Assembly (NCBI GenBank): GCA_034440635.1
Contig: JAOTON010002088.1
Span: 868,001 to 932,000, forward strand
DNA: 64,000 nt
Reading direction: 5' to 3'
Source of the DNA: Lepas anatifera
Taxonomy: Eukaryota; Arthropoda; Thecostraca; Lepadidae
Both the position numbers and the translations under genes were made by a program. Under the pieces are notes generated by a model. It saw only the letters and a program-made list of their open reading frames with translations, searched no databases and was not told where the DNA came from. Shown piece after piece: positions 21,216-32,519 of the stretch; position 1 is the first letter of the stretch, and each line of letters starts with the position of its first letter.

Positions 21216-22062
21216 TTAACACGCGCATTGACAGGGGTCTGAGCCACCTTCGCATTGACGAGGGGCGGGTACCCGCCCCCTAAGATCTCGAGAACCACGG
21301 TAGGTAGCAAAAAACGGTAAACGGCGTTGGGCTGCCCATCCACTTCTCCATCGAGAACATTCAAACCATTTTTTGTCAGGTCACATTTAAGGTCACGAGA
21401 GGTCAAAATATGCCCGTCATAGGGATAACATGTAAATTCAGTTTTTCGGGCATTACATCTGAACAAGTAAAGATAGAGCGAAACGACTAGAACTGTATGA
21501 ATCCTTGCAGCAAGCCGAATCGAATGATATATAATTTGAACTTGCTAGGTCAAATCAAGGATTTGACCTGACCTGAGGTCAGGTCAGGGTCAAATTATAT
21601 AAAATGCATATCATTAGAACCGCAAAGCCCAGGCGAGTCTAATGCAGCTAAAATAAATGCTCTATCACCATCCGTTACTGAGTTATTCCGTAAAAAAACA
21701 TTTTTCCCATGTATTTCCAATGAAGAGTTCATGCCTCGTACCTGACCTTAGGTCATCGATATCAAAAACATCGGAAAATATTTTAGAGAACTCGGTGGGG
21801 CCATTATGTGATATGAGTTGCAATCGGAAAAGTTCACCCTGCTCCGACTTATGCTATCTTAAACTTTTTTTGAGGTCGGGTCACTTGACCTGTACTGGTG
21901 ACCTGACCTAAGATGACCTAACCTTAAAACTTTCATAGAAATTGTAAAAATGATGAGGGAAAAGGTATACCAAGTACGGCGGCGCTACGCGCCGCCGTTT
22001 TTCTACTATCTCCGAAAAACCCGAGGGGGGCGGGTACCCGCCCCCGTCAATGCGCGTGTTAA
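21216..22062 (+). mobile_element. TTAA-flanked MITE family A, copy 2 (AGGTCA-rich)
   Basis: 847 bp from TTAACACGCGCATTGACAGG to CCCGTCAATGCGCGTGTTAA, with intact TTAA on both sides. The interior closely follows copy 1: a run of AGGTCA/TGACCT sites (21,557-21,595), the AGGTCATCGATAT block and the GGGCGGGTACCCGCCC palindrome near the right end. No coding frame is supported. Confidence 0.9.
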
Positions 22063-22186
22063 AGTTTGGTACTTTTGGGGGACTCCAAACCAGCTATTGG
22101 GACCCCCGAGACCAGCATCCGTGGCGTTTGGGCTCCTTGAATTTACCTAAGAAACGCCCACTGAACATAAAGGGAGCCCCCTGCTT

Positions 22187-22448
22187 CATAGGCGGATCCA
22201 GAATGGGAAATCGGGGGGGGTGGTGCGACCCGGTCCGGGGGGGCACCACTTTTGAACGGTAAAATCTATCAGGTGGGTACAAAATCCTATCGGTAGGCGC
22301 CGATTTTCGCATCCTGGGGGAGGTTGATAGGAAGCGACATTTCAGGGGGGCGCCATCGACCTCTCAGGGGAGCGCCGTGACCATTTCAGGGGCGACAAGG
22401 GTCGATGGGGGGGCACGTGTCCCCCTTGTCCCCCTGGATCCACCTATG
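22187..22448 (+). mobile_element. hAT MITE, CATAGGCGGATCCAG family
   Basis: 262 bp with ends CATAGGCGGATCCAG and CTGGATCCACCTATG. Flanks CCCTGCTT and CCCTGCGC agree at 6 of 8 positions, an eroded TSD. The interior has GGCGCCGATTTTCGCATCCTGGGGG, shared with the copies at 28,314, 35,944, 36,607 and 54,930. Confidence 0.75.
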
Positions 22449-24793
22449 CCCTGCGCAGGGCCTTTTGCCGTGCTCAAGGCCAGGCTAATGGTACGCGGTC
22501 GCCCCCATCACCTACCATTCCCTTAGATCCGCCCCTGGAACATGACGTATTTACTCCTGGATCCGCCTCTGCACTAGGCAAAAACATCCCTTAGAGCTAA
22601 AAGCATGAAGGGCGCAAAGTTGCATGAATTTCAAGCGAGTACACAGTGGCGGCGGATAAGGGAGGGCAGGGGGCAGCTGCCCCCCAAAATTTTTGGAAGG
22701 GGGCCCAGCGGCTTGGCGCACATATCTGGCTCTTTGCAAATACCCGATAATATCGAGCCTTTCTCGCTGACTTTCCCACTGGGCCCTACCAGATTACCTT
22801 TGAGGCCCATAAATTTTGTGCGTGGGGCCCACCAGTTTCCCGATGGGGGCCCGCGACATTCCCACGGGGCCCCACCAGATTCCCTCTGGGGCCCATCAAA
22901 TTCGTGGATGGGGCCCGCCAGTTTCCCGATGGGACCCGAGAAATTTCCACTGGAGCCCTACCAGATTTCCTCTCGAACCCATGAATTTCATGGGTAGGGG
23001 CCCACCAGTTTCCCAACGGGGGCCCATTATATTCCCACTGGGGTCCCACCAGATTCCCTCTGGGGGCCCATAAACTCCCTGTGTGGGCCCACCAGCTCTG
23101 CGATGGGGCCCACGACATTCCCACGGGGGCCCAACCAGATTCCCTCCGGGGGCCCAAAGATTTCGTGGATGGGGCCCACAGTTTTCCGATGGGGGCCCAC
23201 GATATTCCTACAGGGGCCCCACCCAAAATCATATTTTTCGTGTGTGGGGCCCACCAGTTTCCCGACGGAGCCTACGATATTTCCACGGGGCCCACCAGAT
23301 TCCCTATGGGGGCCCATAAGTTCCCTGTGTGGGCCCCACCAGTTCTGCGATGGGGCCCAAGACATTCCTATGGGGCCCCACCACCATACATCAATTTTGT
23401 GCACAGGGCCCATCAATTTTCCGATGGGGCCCACGAAATTCCCACGGCGGCCTACCTGATTCCCTCTGGGGGCCCAAAGACTTCGTGGATTGGGCCCCAC
23501 CAGTTTCCCGATGGGGCCCCCGACATTCCCACGGGGCCCCACCAGATTCCCTCTGGGGCCCATCAAATTCGTGGATGGATCCCGCCAGTTTCCCGATGGG
23601 ACCCGAGAAATTTTCACTGGGGCCCTACCAGATTACCTTTGAGGCCCATAGATTTTGTGCGTGGGGCCCACTAGTTTTCCGATGGGGGCCCGCGACATTC
23701 CCACGGGGCCCCACCAGATTCCCTCTGGGGCCCATCAAATTCGTGGATGGGGCCCGCCAGTTTCCCGATGGGACTCGATAAATTTCCACTGGGGCCCTAC
23801 CAGATTTCCTCTGAAACCCATGAATTTCATGGGCATGGGCCCACCATTCCCAACGGGGGCCCATTATATTCCCACTGGGGTCCCACCAGATTCCCTCTGG
23901 GGGCCCATAAGCTCCCTGTGTGGGCCCACCAGCTCTGCAATGGGGCCCACGTCATTCCCACGTGGGCCAACCAGATTCCCTCCGGGGGCCCAGAGACTTC
24001 GTGGATGGGGCCACACCAGTTTTCCGATGGGGGCCCACGATATTCCTACGGGGCCCCACCAAAAATCATATGTTTCGTGAGTGGGGCCCCACCATTATAC
24101 ATCCATTTTGTGCACAGGGCCCATCAATTTTCCGATGGAGCCCACGACATTCCCACGGGGACCCCACCAGATTCCCTCTGGGGGCCAAAGACTTCGTGGA
24201 TTTGGCCCCACCAGTTTCCCGATGGGGCCCAAAACATTCCCTACTGGGGCCCGCACCCAAAATAATACATTTTGTGAGTGCAGCCCACCAGTTTCCCAAT
24301 GGGGGCCCACGATATCCCTAGGGGGCCCACCAGTTACCCCATGGGGACCCACGATGTCCCCACGGGGGCCCACCAGATTCCCTTTCGGGGCCCAGACTTC
24401 GTGGATGCGGCCCACCAATTTACCGATGGGGCCCACGACATTCCCACTGAAGCTTTACCAGATTCCCTTTCTGGGGGCCCATAAATGTAAGGACCACCAG
24501 TTTCCTCTATGCCCATAAATTGTATGGGTGGGGGCCCATCGGTTCCCCGATATGAGCCCAAAGACTTCGTGGATGTGCCCACTAGCTCCGATGGGGGCCC
24601 ACGACATTCCTACAGAGGGCCCATCCAAAATTATACATTTTGTGCATGGGGTACCACCATTTACCCGAGAAGGGCCCACGAAATTCCTACGGGGGCCCCC
24701 ACTCATACATCTTGTGCGTGGGGCACTACCAGTTTCCTGCGCGATGGGAGCACGACATTCCCATGGGGGCACAGCAGATTCCCTCTGGGGGGC

Positions 24794-24951
24794 CAGGGGC
24801 GGATGCAGGCCGACGGTTTGGGGGGGCAAAGGGACCTAAAATCGGGAAAAACATATGGTTTTTAAAGAAAACCGGCAAAAAATCGGCAAAAATCGGGCGG
24901 TTTGGGGGGCAAATGCCTATTTTGCCCCCGCCCCCCCTGAATCCGCCAGTG
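24794..24951. mobile_element. hAT MITE inside minisatellite 3
   Basis: 158 bp with ends CAGGGGCGGATGCAGG and CCTGAATCCGCCAGTG. Flanks TGGGGGGC and CTGGGGGC are nearly the same 8-mer. The same MITE is present in the inverted copy (about 51,545-51,704), so it inserted before the duplication. Confidence 0.65.
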
Positions 24952-25006
24952 CTGGGGGCGCAAAGACTTCGTGGATGGGGCCCACCAATTTTCCGATGGG
25001 GCCCAC

Positions 25007-25396
25007 GACATTCTCACAGGGGCTCTACTATATTCCCTCTGGGGTTCCATAAATGTTCTGGGGTCGGGCCCACCAGTCTCCCGATAGGGGCCCCAAGGAC
25101 TTCGTGGATGGGGCCTCAGATGGGGCCCGCACCAGATTCCTTCTGGGACCCAAAGACTTGTGGATGGTAGGTACCCCACCAATTTCCGGATGGGGCCCAC
25201 GACATTCTCACAGGGGCTCTACTAGATTCCCTCTGGGGTTCCATAAATGTTCTGGGGTCGGGCCCACCAGTCTCCCGATAGGGGCCCAAGGACTTCGTGG
25301 ATGGGGCCTCAGATGGGGCCCACACCAGATTCCTTCTGGGACCCAAAGACTTGTGGATGGTAGGTACCCCACCAATTTCCGGATGGGGCCCACGAC
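25007..25396. repeat. ~195-bp tandem duplication present only in the left copy
   Basis: The block starting GACATTCTCACAGGGGCTCT at 25,007 recurs at 25,201 with almost no change, including GTTCTGGGGTCGGGCCCACC. The inverted copy at 51.2-51.5 kb has it once. This accounts for the jump in mirror coordinates between the two copies. Confidence 0.75.
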
Positions 25397-25819
25397 ATTC
25401 CCACTGGGGCCTTGCCAGATTCCCTCTGCTTCAGGGGCCATATACTTCATGGATGTGGGCCCACCAGTTTCCCGATGGGGGCCCCTTGTGATATTCCCAC
25501 TGGTGCCCCACCAGATTTCTTCTGGGGGGCCCATAAGCTTCGTAGGTGGGGTCCCACCATACTCCCGCTTTGGACCCATCAAAATTCCTTCTGGGGGCCC
25601 CTCACGCTTCCAGGCTAAGTGCACCATGAGCTTACCGTCTATGGAGCCCACAAGCTTCCCGCTTCGGGTCCTACGATATTCCTAATGGAGCCCCAGTAGT
25701 TTCCCTCTTCGGGCCATAAACTTCGTAGGTGGCCCCCAGCAGGTTCTCGACCGGAGGCCGAGCAAGCTTCTAGGCTAGGGACCAAATTAGCTTCTTGACT
25801 GGGGCAGGGACGGCGGATT

Positions 25820-25905
25820 CCAGGGTGCAAGTGGTGCAGTTGCACCACTCGATTTTTTCAAGTGGTGCAAAAGTATCTTTTTGCACCACTTGTTTTGGCT
25901 TTGTC
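25820..25905 (+). other. Hairpin cassette at the element head, version 1
   Basis: Two adjacent hairpins: GTGGTGCAGTTGCACCAC, then CAAGTGGTGCAAAA with TTTTTGCACCACTTG across a 5-base loop. The same cassette at 26,364-26,440 and on the minus strand at 13,526-13,590 uses GGTGTGCA in the arms instead of GTGGTGCA, with paired changes on both sides. Confidence 0.75.
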
Positions 25906-26040
25906 CAGGGAGGCGCCCCCCAGGCCTCAGCCGGCGCCCCCGGCCGGTCAGAGAAAATCAAGCCTAATTACCGCCTACCTGAAGAGGTAGGATCCTCTGT
26001 GAAAAAGACATGTTCATACATGAATGACGCACCTTGACAT

Positions 26041-27310
26041 CAAAACTGCGCCCTGGAAGGCAAAAGGCGCCCCCCTTGAGTAAAGGCGCCCCTCTGGATA
26101 GCATAGGCGCCCTTGAAAAGCTTAGGCGCCTCCTGGACAGCTGAGGCGCCTCCGAAGAAGAGAAACGGCGCCCCTAGATATCACATGCGCCCCCTGGTTA
26201 GCACAGGCACCCCTTGACAGCAAAAGGCGCCCTCCCCCCACCCCGCAGAGAAAAGGCGCCCCCTGGACAACATAGGCGCCCTTTGATAAGAAAGGCGCCC
26301 CCTGGAGAGATAAGAGAGAAACCCCCTCCCGAGAACAACGGCGGCAGGGACGGCGGATTCCGCAGGACAGGGTGTGCAGTTGCACACCTTGAAAAAATGA
26401 TGGTGTACAATAGTATATTTTTGCACACCTGGTTTTGACATCGTACGGGGAGGCCCTCACGGATTTGGGTGGCACCCCGGATTTTGCCGGCGCCCCCGGC
26501 CGGTCAAGAGAAAATCAGACACATCGCCTGTCTGAAGGGGTAGTACCCTCTGTGTAAAATAAAATACACTTTCAAATATGAATGGCGCCCCCTGACATCA
26601 AAGCTGCACCCTGGACAGCAAAAGGTGCCCACCCCCTTGAGTAAAAGCGCCCCTCTGGATAGCAAAGGCGACCTCTAGACAGCAGAGGCGCCCCTGGACA
26701 GAAAAAGGCACCCCCAATTGAGGAGTAACGACGCCCCTGAATAGCATAGGCGCCCTCTGGTTAGCACAGGCACTCCTGTACACTAAGAGGCGCCCCCTCC
26801 CCCCATAGAGCAAAGGCACCCCTCTGGATATCATAAGCTCCCTTTAATAGCAATCGCGCTCCCTGGACAGCAGGGGCGCCCTCTGGATAGGATAGGCGCC
26901 CCCAAAACAGCAAATACGCCCTTTGATACTAAAAGCGCCCCATGGACAGAACACACCCTCTGGATGGCATAGGCACCCCTGGACGGCAGAGACGCCCCTA
27001 AAGAAGAGCAACGGCACCCCGGGATAGCATATGCGCCCCTGGTTAGCACAGGCACCCCTGGACAGCAAAAGGCGGCCCCCGCCCCTGAGTAAAGGATCCG
27101 GGTCTCTGGATAGCATAGGTGCCCCTGGATAGCGCAGGCGCCTCCTGGACAGCAGAGACGCCTCCGAAGAAGATCAACGGCGCCCCTTGATATCATATGC
27201 ACCCCCTGGTTAGCACAGGCATCCCTGGATAGCAAAAGGCGCCCCCCTCCGAGAGCAAAAGCCCCCTCTGGAAAGAATAAGCACCCATGGATAGGAAAGG
27301 CGCCCCCTGG
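26041..27310. repeat. Minisatellite 4, ~20-bp unit CTGGACAGCAAAGGCGCCCC, with second head at 26,344
   Basis: Units of ~20 bp with core AGGCGCCCC and a variable GGATAGCAT/GGACAGCAA part. At 26,344 a second copy of the element start (CAGGGACGGCGGATTCC plus the hairpin cassette, to about 26,580) interrupts the array. Open frames on the minus strand translate the repeat only. Confidence 0.9.
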
Positions 27311-27319
27311 AAAGGACAG

Positions 27320-28300
27320 CAGAACATTTTTTTTAAGGAAAACTCAGTTGAGGGGGGCGGTGGAGATTTTCTTGTGCTGGCCATTATAATGTCTTCGGGG
27401 ATCAAACCCCCATTTGGAGGGGGCGTTAATAAAATTTAGACGTGCTAGTGTTAAAAAATGTCTCCTAATTTTTGTTATTCCATATTCTAAAGATTAGAGA
27501 TGCTGCCCAGGACTGCGGGTTTTTTTGTCAACGGAAAAAGGCCAAACCGGGTTTGCGAAAAGGCCAAAAGGTTCAAATTGTATTTGCACCAAAAATCTTG
27601 TTTCTTATAAATTTCGTCCAAGTTCTTACCAGTACGGCTGTTGGAGTCTGAGTCTCTTTAAAGTCCTCAAGGGACTTGTCACGGAGACCCCGACCCCAAC
27701 ACCCGAACGAGTAACGCCCACAATGAAGGGTTGATTTAGAAGCCCAAGTTTAACCTCCCACAAAGCACAGGGATGGCCGCCTCGCTCAGGTCACCCTCTC
27801 ATCAGTCAGTTGCAAGCCGACCTACGTCGGGCAAACGATTGAGCGCCGGAGCGTCTCAGGGGAACCGATCTCAAGCCTGGACATGCACTGCCACTGCATG
27901 CTTCTCAGCAGCGGGCCGGAGCCCGACGCTCTACCAACCGAGCAACCGGGGCGGCCAAATGGCCAAATAAATACCACAAAAGCCATATTTGAGGCTAAAA
28001 CGAACCCTACCGGGTGTCATAAACCCACAGAAAAAGGACAGAGCACTCTTGTATCACTGCAGTGAACAGTGCACTGTATAAAACTAAATGTTGATAATTT
28101 GATATTGACTTGACGATATATTTTTAGCACACTGCCCATCTCATAAGAAGGCAGGAGTCCCCTTCCAATCCCGTGTGGCGACCCAATTATTTTATCCACA
28201 TAACTAAACAATTTGTTAGCATCATCAATTATCTTGGCCGCACCACTCCCCACTAACATTTGATATCTTCCTGCTTTTCCTGTGAATTGTTTGCACTTGA
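27320..28300. other. No gene recognised; weak tRNA-like segment
   Basis: The minus strand at 27,910-27,955 reads GGTTGCTCGGTTGGTAGAGC, an A-box-like tRNA start, with GATCGGTTCCCC as a possible B-box about 90 bases further. This is too irregular to call a tRNA. A minus frame at 28,080-28,300 (VGSGAAKIIDDANKLFSYVD) is coding-like but unknown. Confidence 0.35.
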
Positions 28301-28313
28301 ACAGTGACGGATC

Positions 28314-28588
28314 CATAGGCAGATCCAGGATTGCCAATCGGAGGGGAGCACCTTCCCGGGGGGCGCCATCCGGAGCAGGGGGCGCCACTTTTGACCGGAA
28401 AAACCTACCAGGTGGGCGTAAAATCCTATCGGTGAGCACCGATTTCACATCCTGGGGGAGAGTGGGAAGCGCCACTTCAAGCGAGTGCCATCGACCTTTC
28501 AGGGGGCGCCGTGACCATTTCAGGGGGCGCCGAGGATCGATTGGGGGCTGCATCTGCCCCTCCCCCTTGCCCCCTGGATCCGCGTATG
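28314..28588 (+). mobile_element. hAT MITE, CATAGGCGGATCCAG family
   Basis: 275 bp with ends CATAGGCAGATCCAGG and CTGGATCCGCGTATG. Flanks GACGGATC and GGCGGATC match at 7 of 8. The insertion lies in the start of another hAT-like end (CAGTGACGGATC, then TAGAATTTTAGTAAGG). Confidence 0.78.
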
Positions 28589-28599
28589 GGCGGATCTAG

Positions 28600-29580
28600 A
28601 ATTTTAGTAAGGTGGGGGGAAACGCGGAGCCTCAAAGTGGGCACTTTACCATCAACTTTTCACCCAAAAGGCGCCTATGGTATTCGGTTTTCGGTTGCCG
28701 TCATATTGGTGGATCGTATTTTTTAACAACGTCCTATCCCACCCTCTCCCAGCCATAACAGTTTGTACCAGCCAAGCAAGATGCCTATTTGGCGTGATAT
28801 TTGAAACAATGAATTGCTAAACAGTTCAGTCCACACTTTTTTCGGCACCTCTTGAAAAACCTGTAACTGCCACTAGGTCATGGAGAAATTCAAGACACTT
28901 GGGAAGATGCAACAGCTGAACATAAAGGTACATATCTGGGGATTTTTCTATTAGTGAAGAGGGGTTAAGTTTATTTTAATATCAAATATGATAAGCATCA
29001 TTTTGCCTTTCCACGTGGCCAAGATTCGTAAGATAATGGTGAGAGGACATTGAAAATAATCGCAGCGAGTGTGAACCTGGCCTGTGCGCTGTCCAAGAAA
29101 ATTACCTCAGCGGAAAAGCTTTTAAGTTGTAGGAAACACAAGCCGGACTTTAACCCACATTATTAATTGCTCCTAAAAAATAATGTTTGAACCAGATGGC
29201 AGACTCAAGGAGATATAAGGGAAGTTGAAACGTTAAGATAAACACAGAATGAAGTATGTGGGCATTTTCCATCGACCTTTATTTATATTCTTCAATTCAT
29301 CAGCATGGGAGAATTGCTCTTGTGCGTGAAATTTCGGAGGTGTTAAGAGAATTTCGGTAGCCATGTGATTGAATGCTGAAATAGATCATGCCATAGGCAT
29401 TTGTGATTTGTGACATAAATGGGCCCTACTAGAATAAAAGAAAACAGTTTCAACGTGTCCAAGTACTCTCTTGATAAATTGATAACTTTTTTCGTTTATT
29501 GGCTGTAATTTGCGCGTTTAATGATCATGTGCAGTGTTCAGATCGAAGTGAAAAGACCATTCAGATTGATAAAACGAGTA
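28600..29580. other. No gene recognised
   Basis: AT-rich sequence with only very short frames; no repeat seen elsewhere in the window. Confidence 0.35.
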
Positions 29581-29584
29581 TATT

Positions 29585-31070
29585 TTGTCACTGACCATCC
29601 ACTTATACCATCAACCATCGCCTTCAGGTCAAGTTCAGGACTCATTTAAGAGAAGAGGTGAGCGTGCACTGTGCATGCCCAAATCGAGACACAGCCGCCC
29701 TCCCGATGGACAGACCGCGCAGAAATACGTCCTCGTCGCGTTTGATTTCGCGCACGCGTACGACGTAGTGGACCGCCACCTGCTACGCGTTCGCCTGCTG
29801 TAGATGGGGTTGTCAAATTGCACGGTGGCCTGGATTTGGCAGTGACTCCGGGACCGAAGAGTCCAGGTGGAACTAAATGGTGTGCTTTCCAGTGAGCGCA
29901 TTTTTCCGAACTGGCCTGCCGTAAGGAAGTGTCTTATCGCCAGTTTTATTTTGTATGGGCGGCTCGGCTGGTAGACGCACTCTGCGCGGTTCCCGGATGC
30001 TCCCCTACATGTACGCCGATGATACGGCGGCTCTCTGCACGGGCAACAACATCCAAGTCGCCAAGGACCGGGCGCAATAAAGCTGCTGCTGGCACCCTCA
30101 TGAAGTGGACCCGACAGCACAAAATGGTGGTATCAGGAGCCAAGATCCAAGTACTGGTGATGTCCCAGTGGGCCAGAGACGCCGATCCCTTCAATTTTAA
30201 GGTCGACGGGAAGTCTGTCACTGCTGGAGACACCCTACAGCTACTTGGCGTCACCATCGATCGGCTCCTCCATTTCAGTCCACACTGTAAGAGACTGTGG
30301 GAGAAGGTCCACCCCCGCATCTCCCACCTACGTCAACTGTCCTGCTGCAACTGGGGGCTGCACGAACAGCACCTCCGAACCGTCGCTACTGGCTACGTGA
30401 GAGGAGCGATGGAGTAAGCGGCCGCAGCGTGGCTCCACGCCACACCGCCATTTCATGTCGAGCTGCTGGAACGCAAAATGAGAGCGTCGGCGCGTATCAT
30501 CACAGGATGCACCCACTCCACTCCCAGCCGAGTTAAGACTCCCCGCGTAGCGGCCAGAAGGAGGGTACTCGCGACCCGACTGCTGGTGAAATTCCATACC
30601 CTGCCGCCTGAAGACCCTCTGTGAAGACGTGCGGAGGCGACAGCGCCCTCTCGACTCTCCTCGGTGACCGGGTGGCGGCAGGTGGGCAAAGACATGTGGG
30701 ATCAAGCAGGCATCTCCCTCCCCATCGAGTCTTGCCTTCCTCGACGTCTTCCACTCTGTGTATCAGGAGAGTGAGTCACATTTCAACTAGACGTGGGCCC
30801 ACTGACATCAGGAGCGCCACCTGTCCGGAAGAAGCGAGTAGCTCTCCCCACCTCGCTTCCCTGACTCAATGTGCCACATGGGTGTGGACCGACGGGTCAG
30901 TGCACGGAGGGGTCACGAGCGGGGAGCTGGGTCTTCATCGAGTCACCAGACAGAGCCCAGCATGAGCTCAGGCGACCAGCAGGCTGGCTCTGCTCGAGTT
31001 TTCAGGCTGAGATGGTAGCCATCCAAACTGCCTGTGTCTTCCTACTGGACTAATCAGTGCACACAGAAGA
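29585..31070 (+). pseudogene. LINE remnant with reverse transcriptase and RNase H segments
   Basis: Plus-strand pieces in changing frames. VLVAFDFAHAYDVVDRHLL (from about 29,729) is a motif A-like palm segment. FKVDGKSVTAGDTLQLLGVT and HCKRLWEKVHPRISHLRQLS (30,190-30,350) are the thumb region. WVWTDGSVHGG (about 30,880) and SSFQAEMVAIQTACVFLLD (30,992-31,050) are the first two acidic boxes of an RNase H domain. LINEs with RNase H belong to the I/Ingi/R1-type groups. Several frameshifts and a missing motif C make it dead. Its downstream limit is unclear. Confidence 0.7.
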
Positions 31071-31651
31071 TCCAGTCATCTTCAGCATGGCCTGCCAAGG
31101 TGACGACGCATTATAGAAATAAAATGGCTTCAATGTCTGCAGATAAGACAGCGAATCGGTAAAAATCGCAAACTTCCTCACCATCAGCTTAGACACCTGG
31201 TCCAAACAGCAAAAAAAAAAATGGAGTACAGCTCTGAAGTAAAAATGGATCCTTCGTAAGGCAAACTAGAAAACTTCTCAACATCGTCACCAACAAATGC
31301 ACGCCCTGTGCCATTGTCACTTTCTTTTGCAACCGTCTATATAGAAACAGACATGGTTTTCGAACGGCTCCGCAAGCAAGTTCATAAAATACTGGCGCGT
31401 CGGTTCAGGAGGCAAATTTTTGCTTTGTTGGCGTAGGTTGTGTTCGTGTTAACTGTCGAGATGAGCTATGGTTCAATAACAGCTGCTTCATGTGGTTCGA
31501 CGAGATTGCTGTCGATACCAGCCTGTGCCAGCCAGGCACAGACTCTCACTCCCTGGTGACGGGTTGCAAAACGCGAGCCACTGTCTTATCTGACTGAGGT
31601 AGGCGTCGCCAAAAAAAATGTTTGGTATGTGGGGCGTGTTGGTGACTTATT
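31071..31651. other. No gene recognised; possible degraded LINE tail
   Basis: Follows the RNase H remnant. A 10-base A run at 31,211 is the only tail-like feature. Confidence 0.3.
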
Positions 31652-32108
31652 TTAAAGGGAACGTGGCACCTTGGTAAAATCCTGGAATTTTGTGTAATTA
31701 GGCGTACTTTTAGCCGAAAATAATGAAACCACTCATGATTTTTCTGAAAAATGTACAGCAAGCTCAATGTTTTTATTTTTAAAATACTCCTCTAGAAAAA
31801 TGAATAAATATCTGCCTCTGGATGATGTCATGATCTGGCAACCACTACCATACTCGAAACACTTCAAGGGCTTCGATTGGCTGATGCTCATCGTGATGTC
31901 AGCATATGTCGTCACACCAGCAGCTCACAACAATGGCCGCCTGGCGAGAGGTACATGAGAGGTACATTTCGGGTAGGTTTTAGTTTTTTTCTACGGAAAA
32001 ATCGAGTTCCAAGACAAATGATATATAGAGCACCTGGTTTTCCGATTTGCTTTACAACTTGGCTATCTCAGTTAAAATCACGTTCTAAAGGTGCCACATT
32101 CCTTTTAA
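31652..32108 (+). mobile_element. TTAA-flanked MITE family C, copy 3
   Basis: 457 bp from TTAAAGGGAACGTGGCACCTT to AAAGGTGCCACATTCCTTTTAA, with TTAA at both ends. Same orientation and length as the copy at 15,574. Confidence 0.87.
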
Positions 32109-32439
32109 TGGCTTAATGCAAAGCGAGTATCTTACTGCGCATTTGTAGCGGTATTTCACTAATTTCCACTAGCATGCTTATTATGGGTGAAGCTTGGAAT
32201 GCTCCAGTTACTATTCTGATAGCGAGATGACGGACATATCGATAATCTTTTTCGCGGACTAAGGAGTGGCCTCATACGCAACCCCGGTCTGCGACCTGGG
32301 ATAACCCCCCACCGGCGCAGGAGAGCCGCATGACAATGTGCTGAAATCAGCCATATTTCATTCTCAATGTATCTCTTCGTAAGCCTGTAGGTCAGTGCCA
32401 TCATTCTTTTCTTTGAAATAAATAGTAAATATCCCGCAG

Positions 32440-32515
32440 TCAACCCCGGATTCGACCCGCGCACCCCTCATCACGAGACAGGACCTCTAACCACTAGACC
32501 ACTGCGCCACACTGT
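32440..32515 (-). other. tRNA-like sequence, degenerate
   Basis: Minus strand: GTGGTCTAGTGGTTAGAGG (A-box region) and GCGGGTCGAATCCGGGG (B-box region) at tRNA spacing. The stems are imperfect. Likely a SINE head or tRNA pseudogene. Confidence 0.5.
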
Positions 32516-32519
32516 ACCG

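Larger units (their letters stand above)
22780..25796. repeat. Minisatellite 3, GGGCCC-type, ~20-22-bp subunits in ~84-bp higher-order units
   Basis: A typical higher-order unit has four subunits: CCACCAGTTTCCCGATGGGG, CCCACGACATTCCCACGGGG, a CCACCAGATTCCCTCTGGGG type and a CCCATCAAATTCGTGGATGG type. Each is 20-22 bp and bounded by GGGG|CCC. Many long open frames on both strands (22,605-25,685) arise because the unit is stop-poor; they translate as GPTSFPMG or its antisense and are not genes. A further ~200 bp of related units follow the nested insertion (34,496-34,690). Confidence 0.95.

Noticed and set aside
22605..25685. Many long open frames (up to 210 codons) on both strands, mirrored at 51-53.8 kb
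   Set aside because: They translate the GGGCCC minisatellite in every frame (GPTSFPMG-like) and shift with unit length; no domain.
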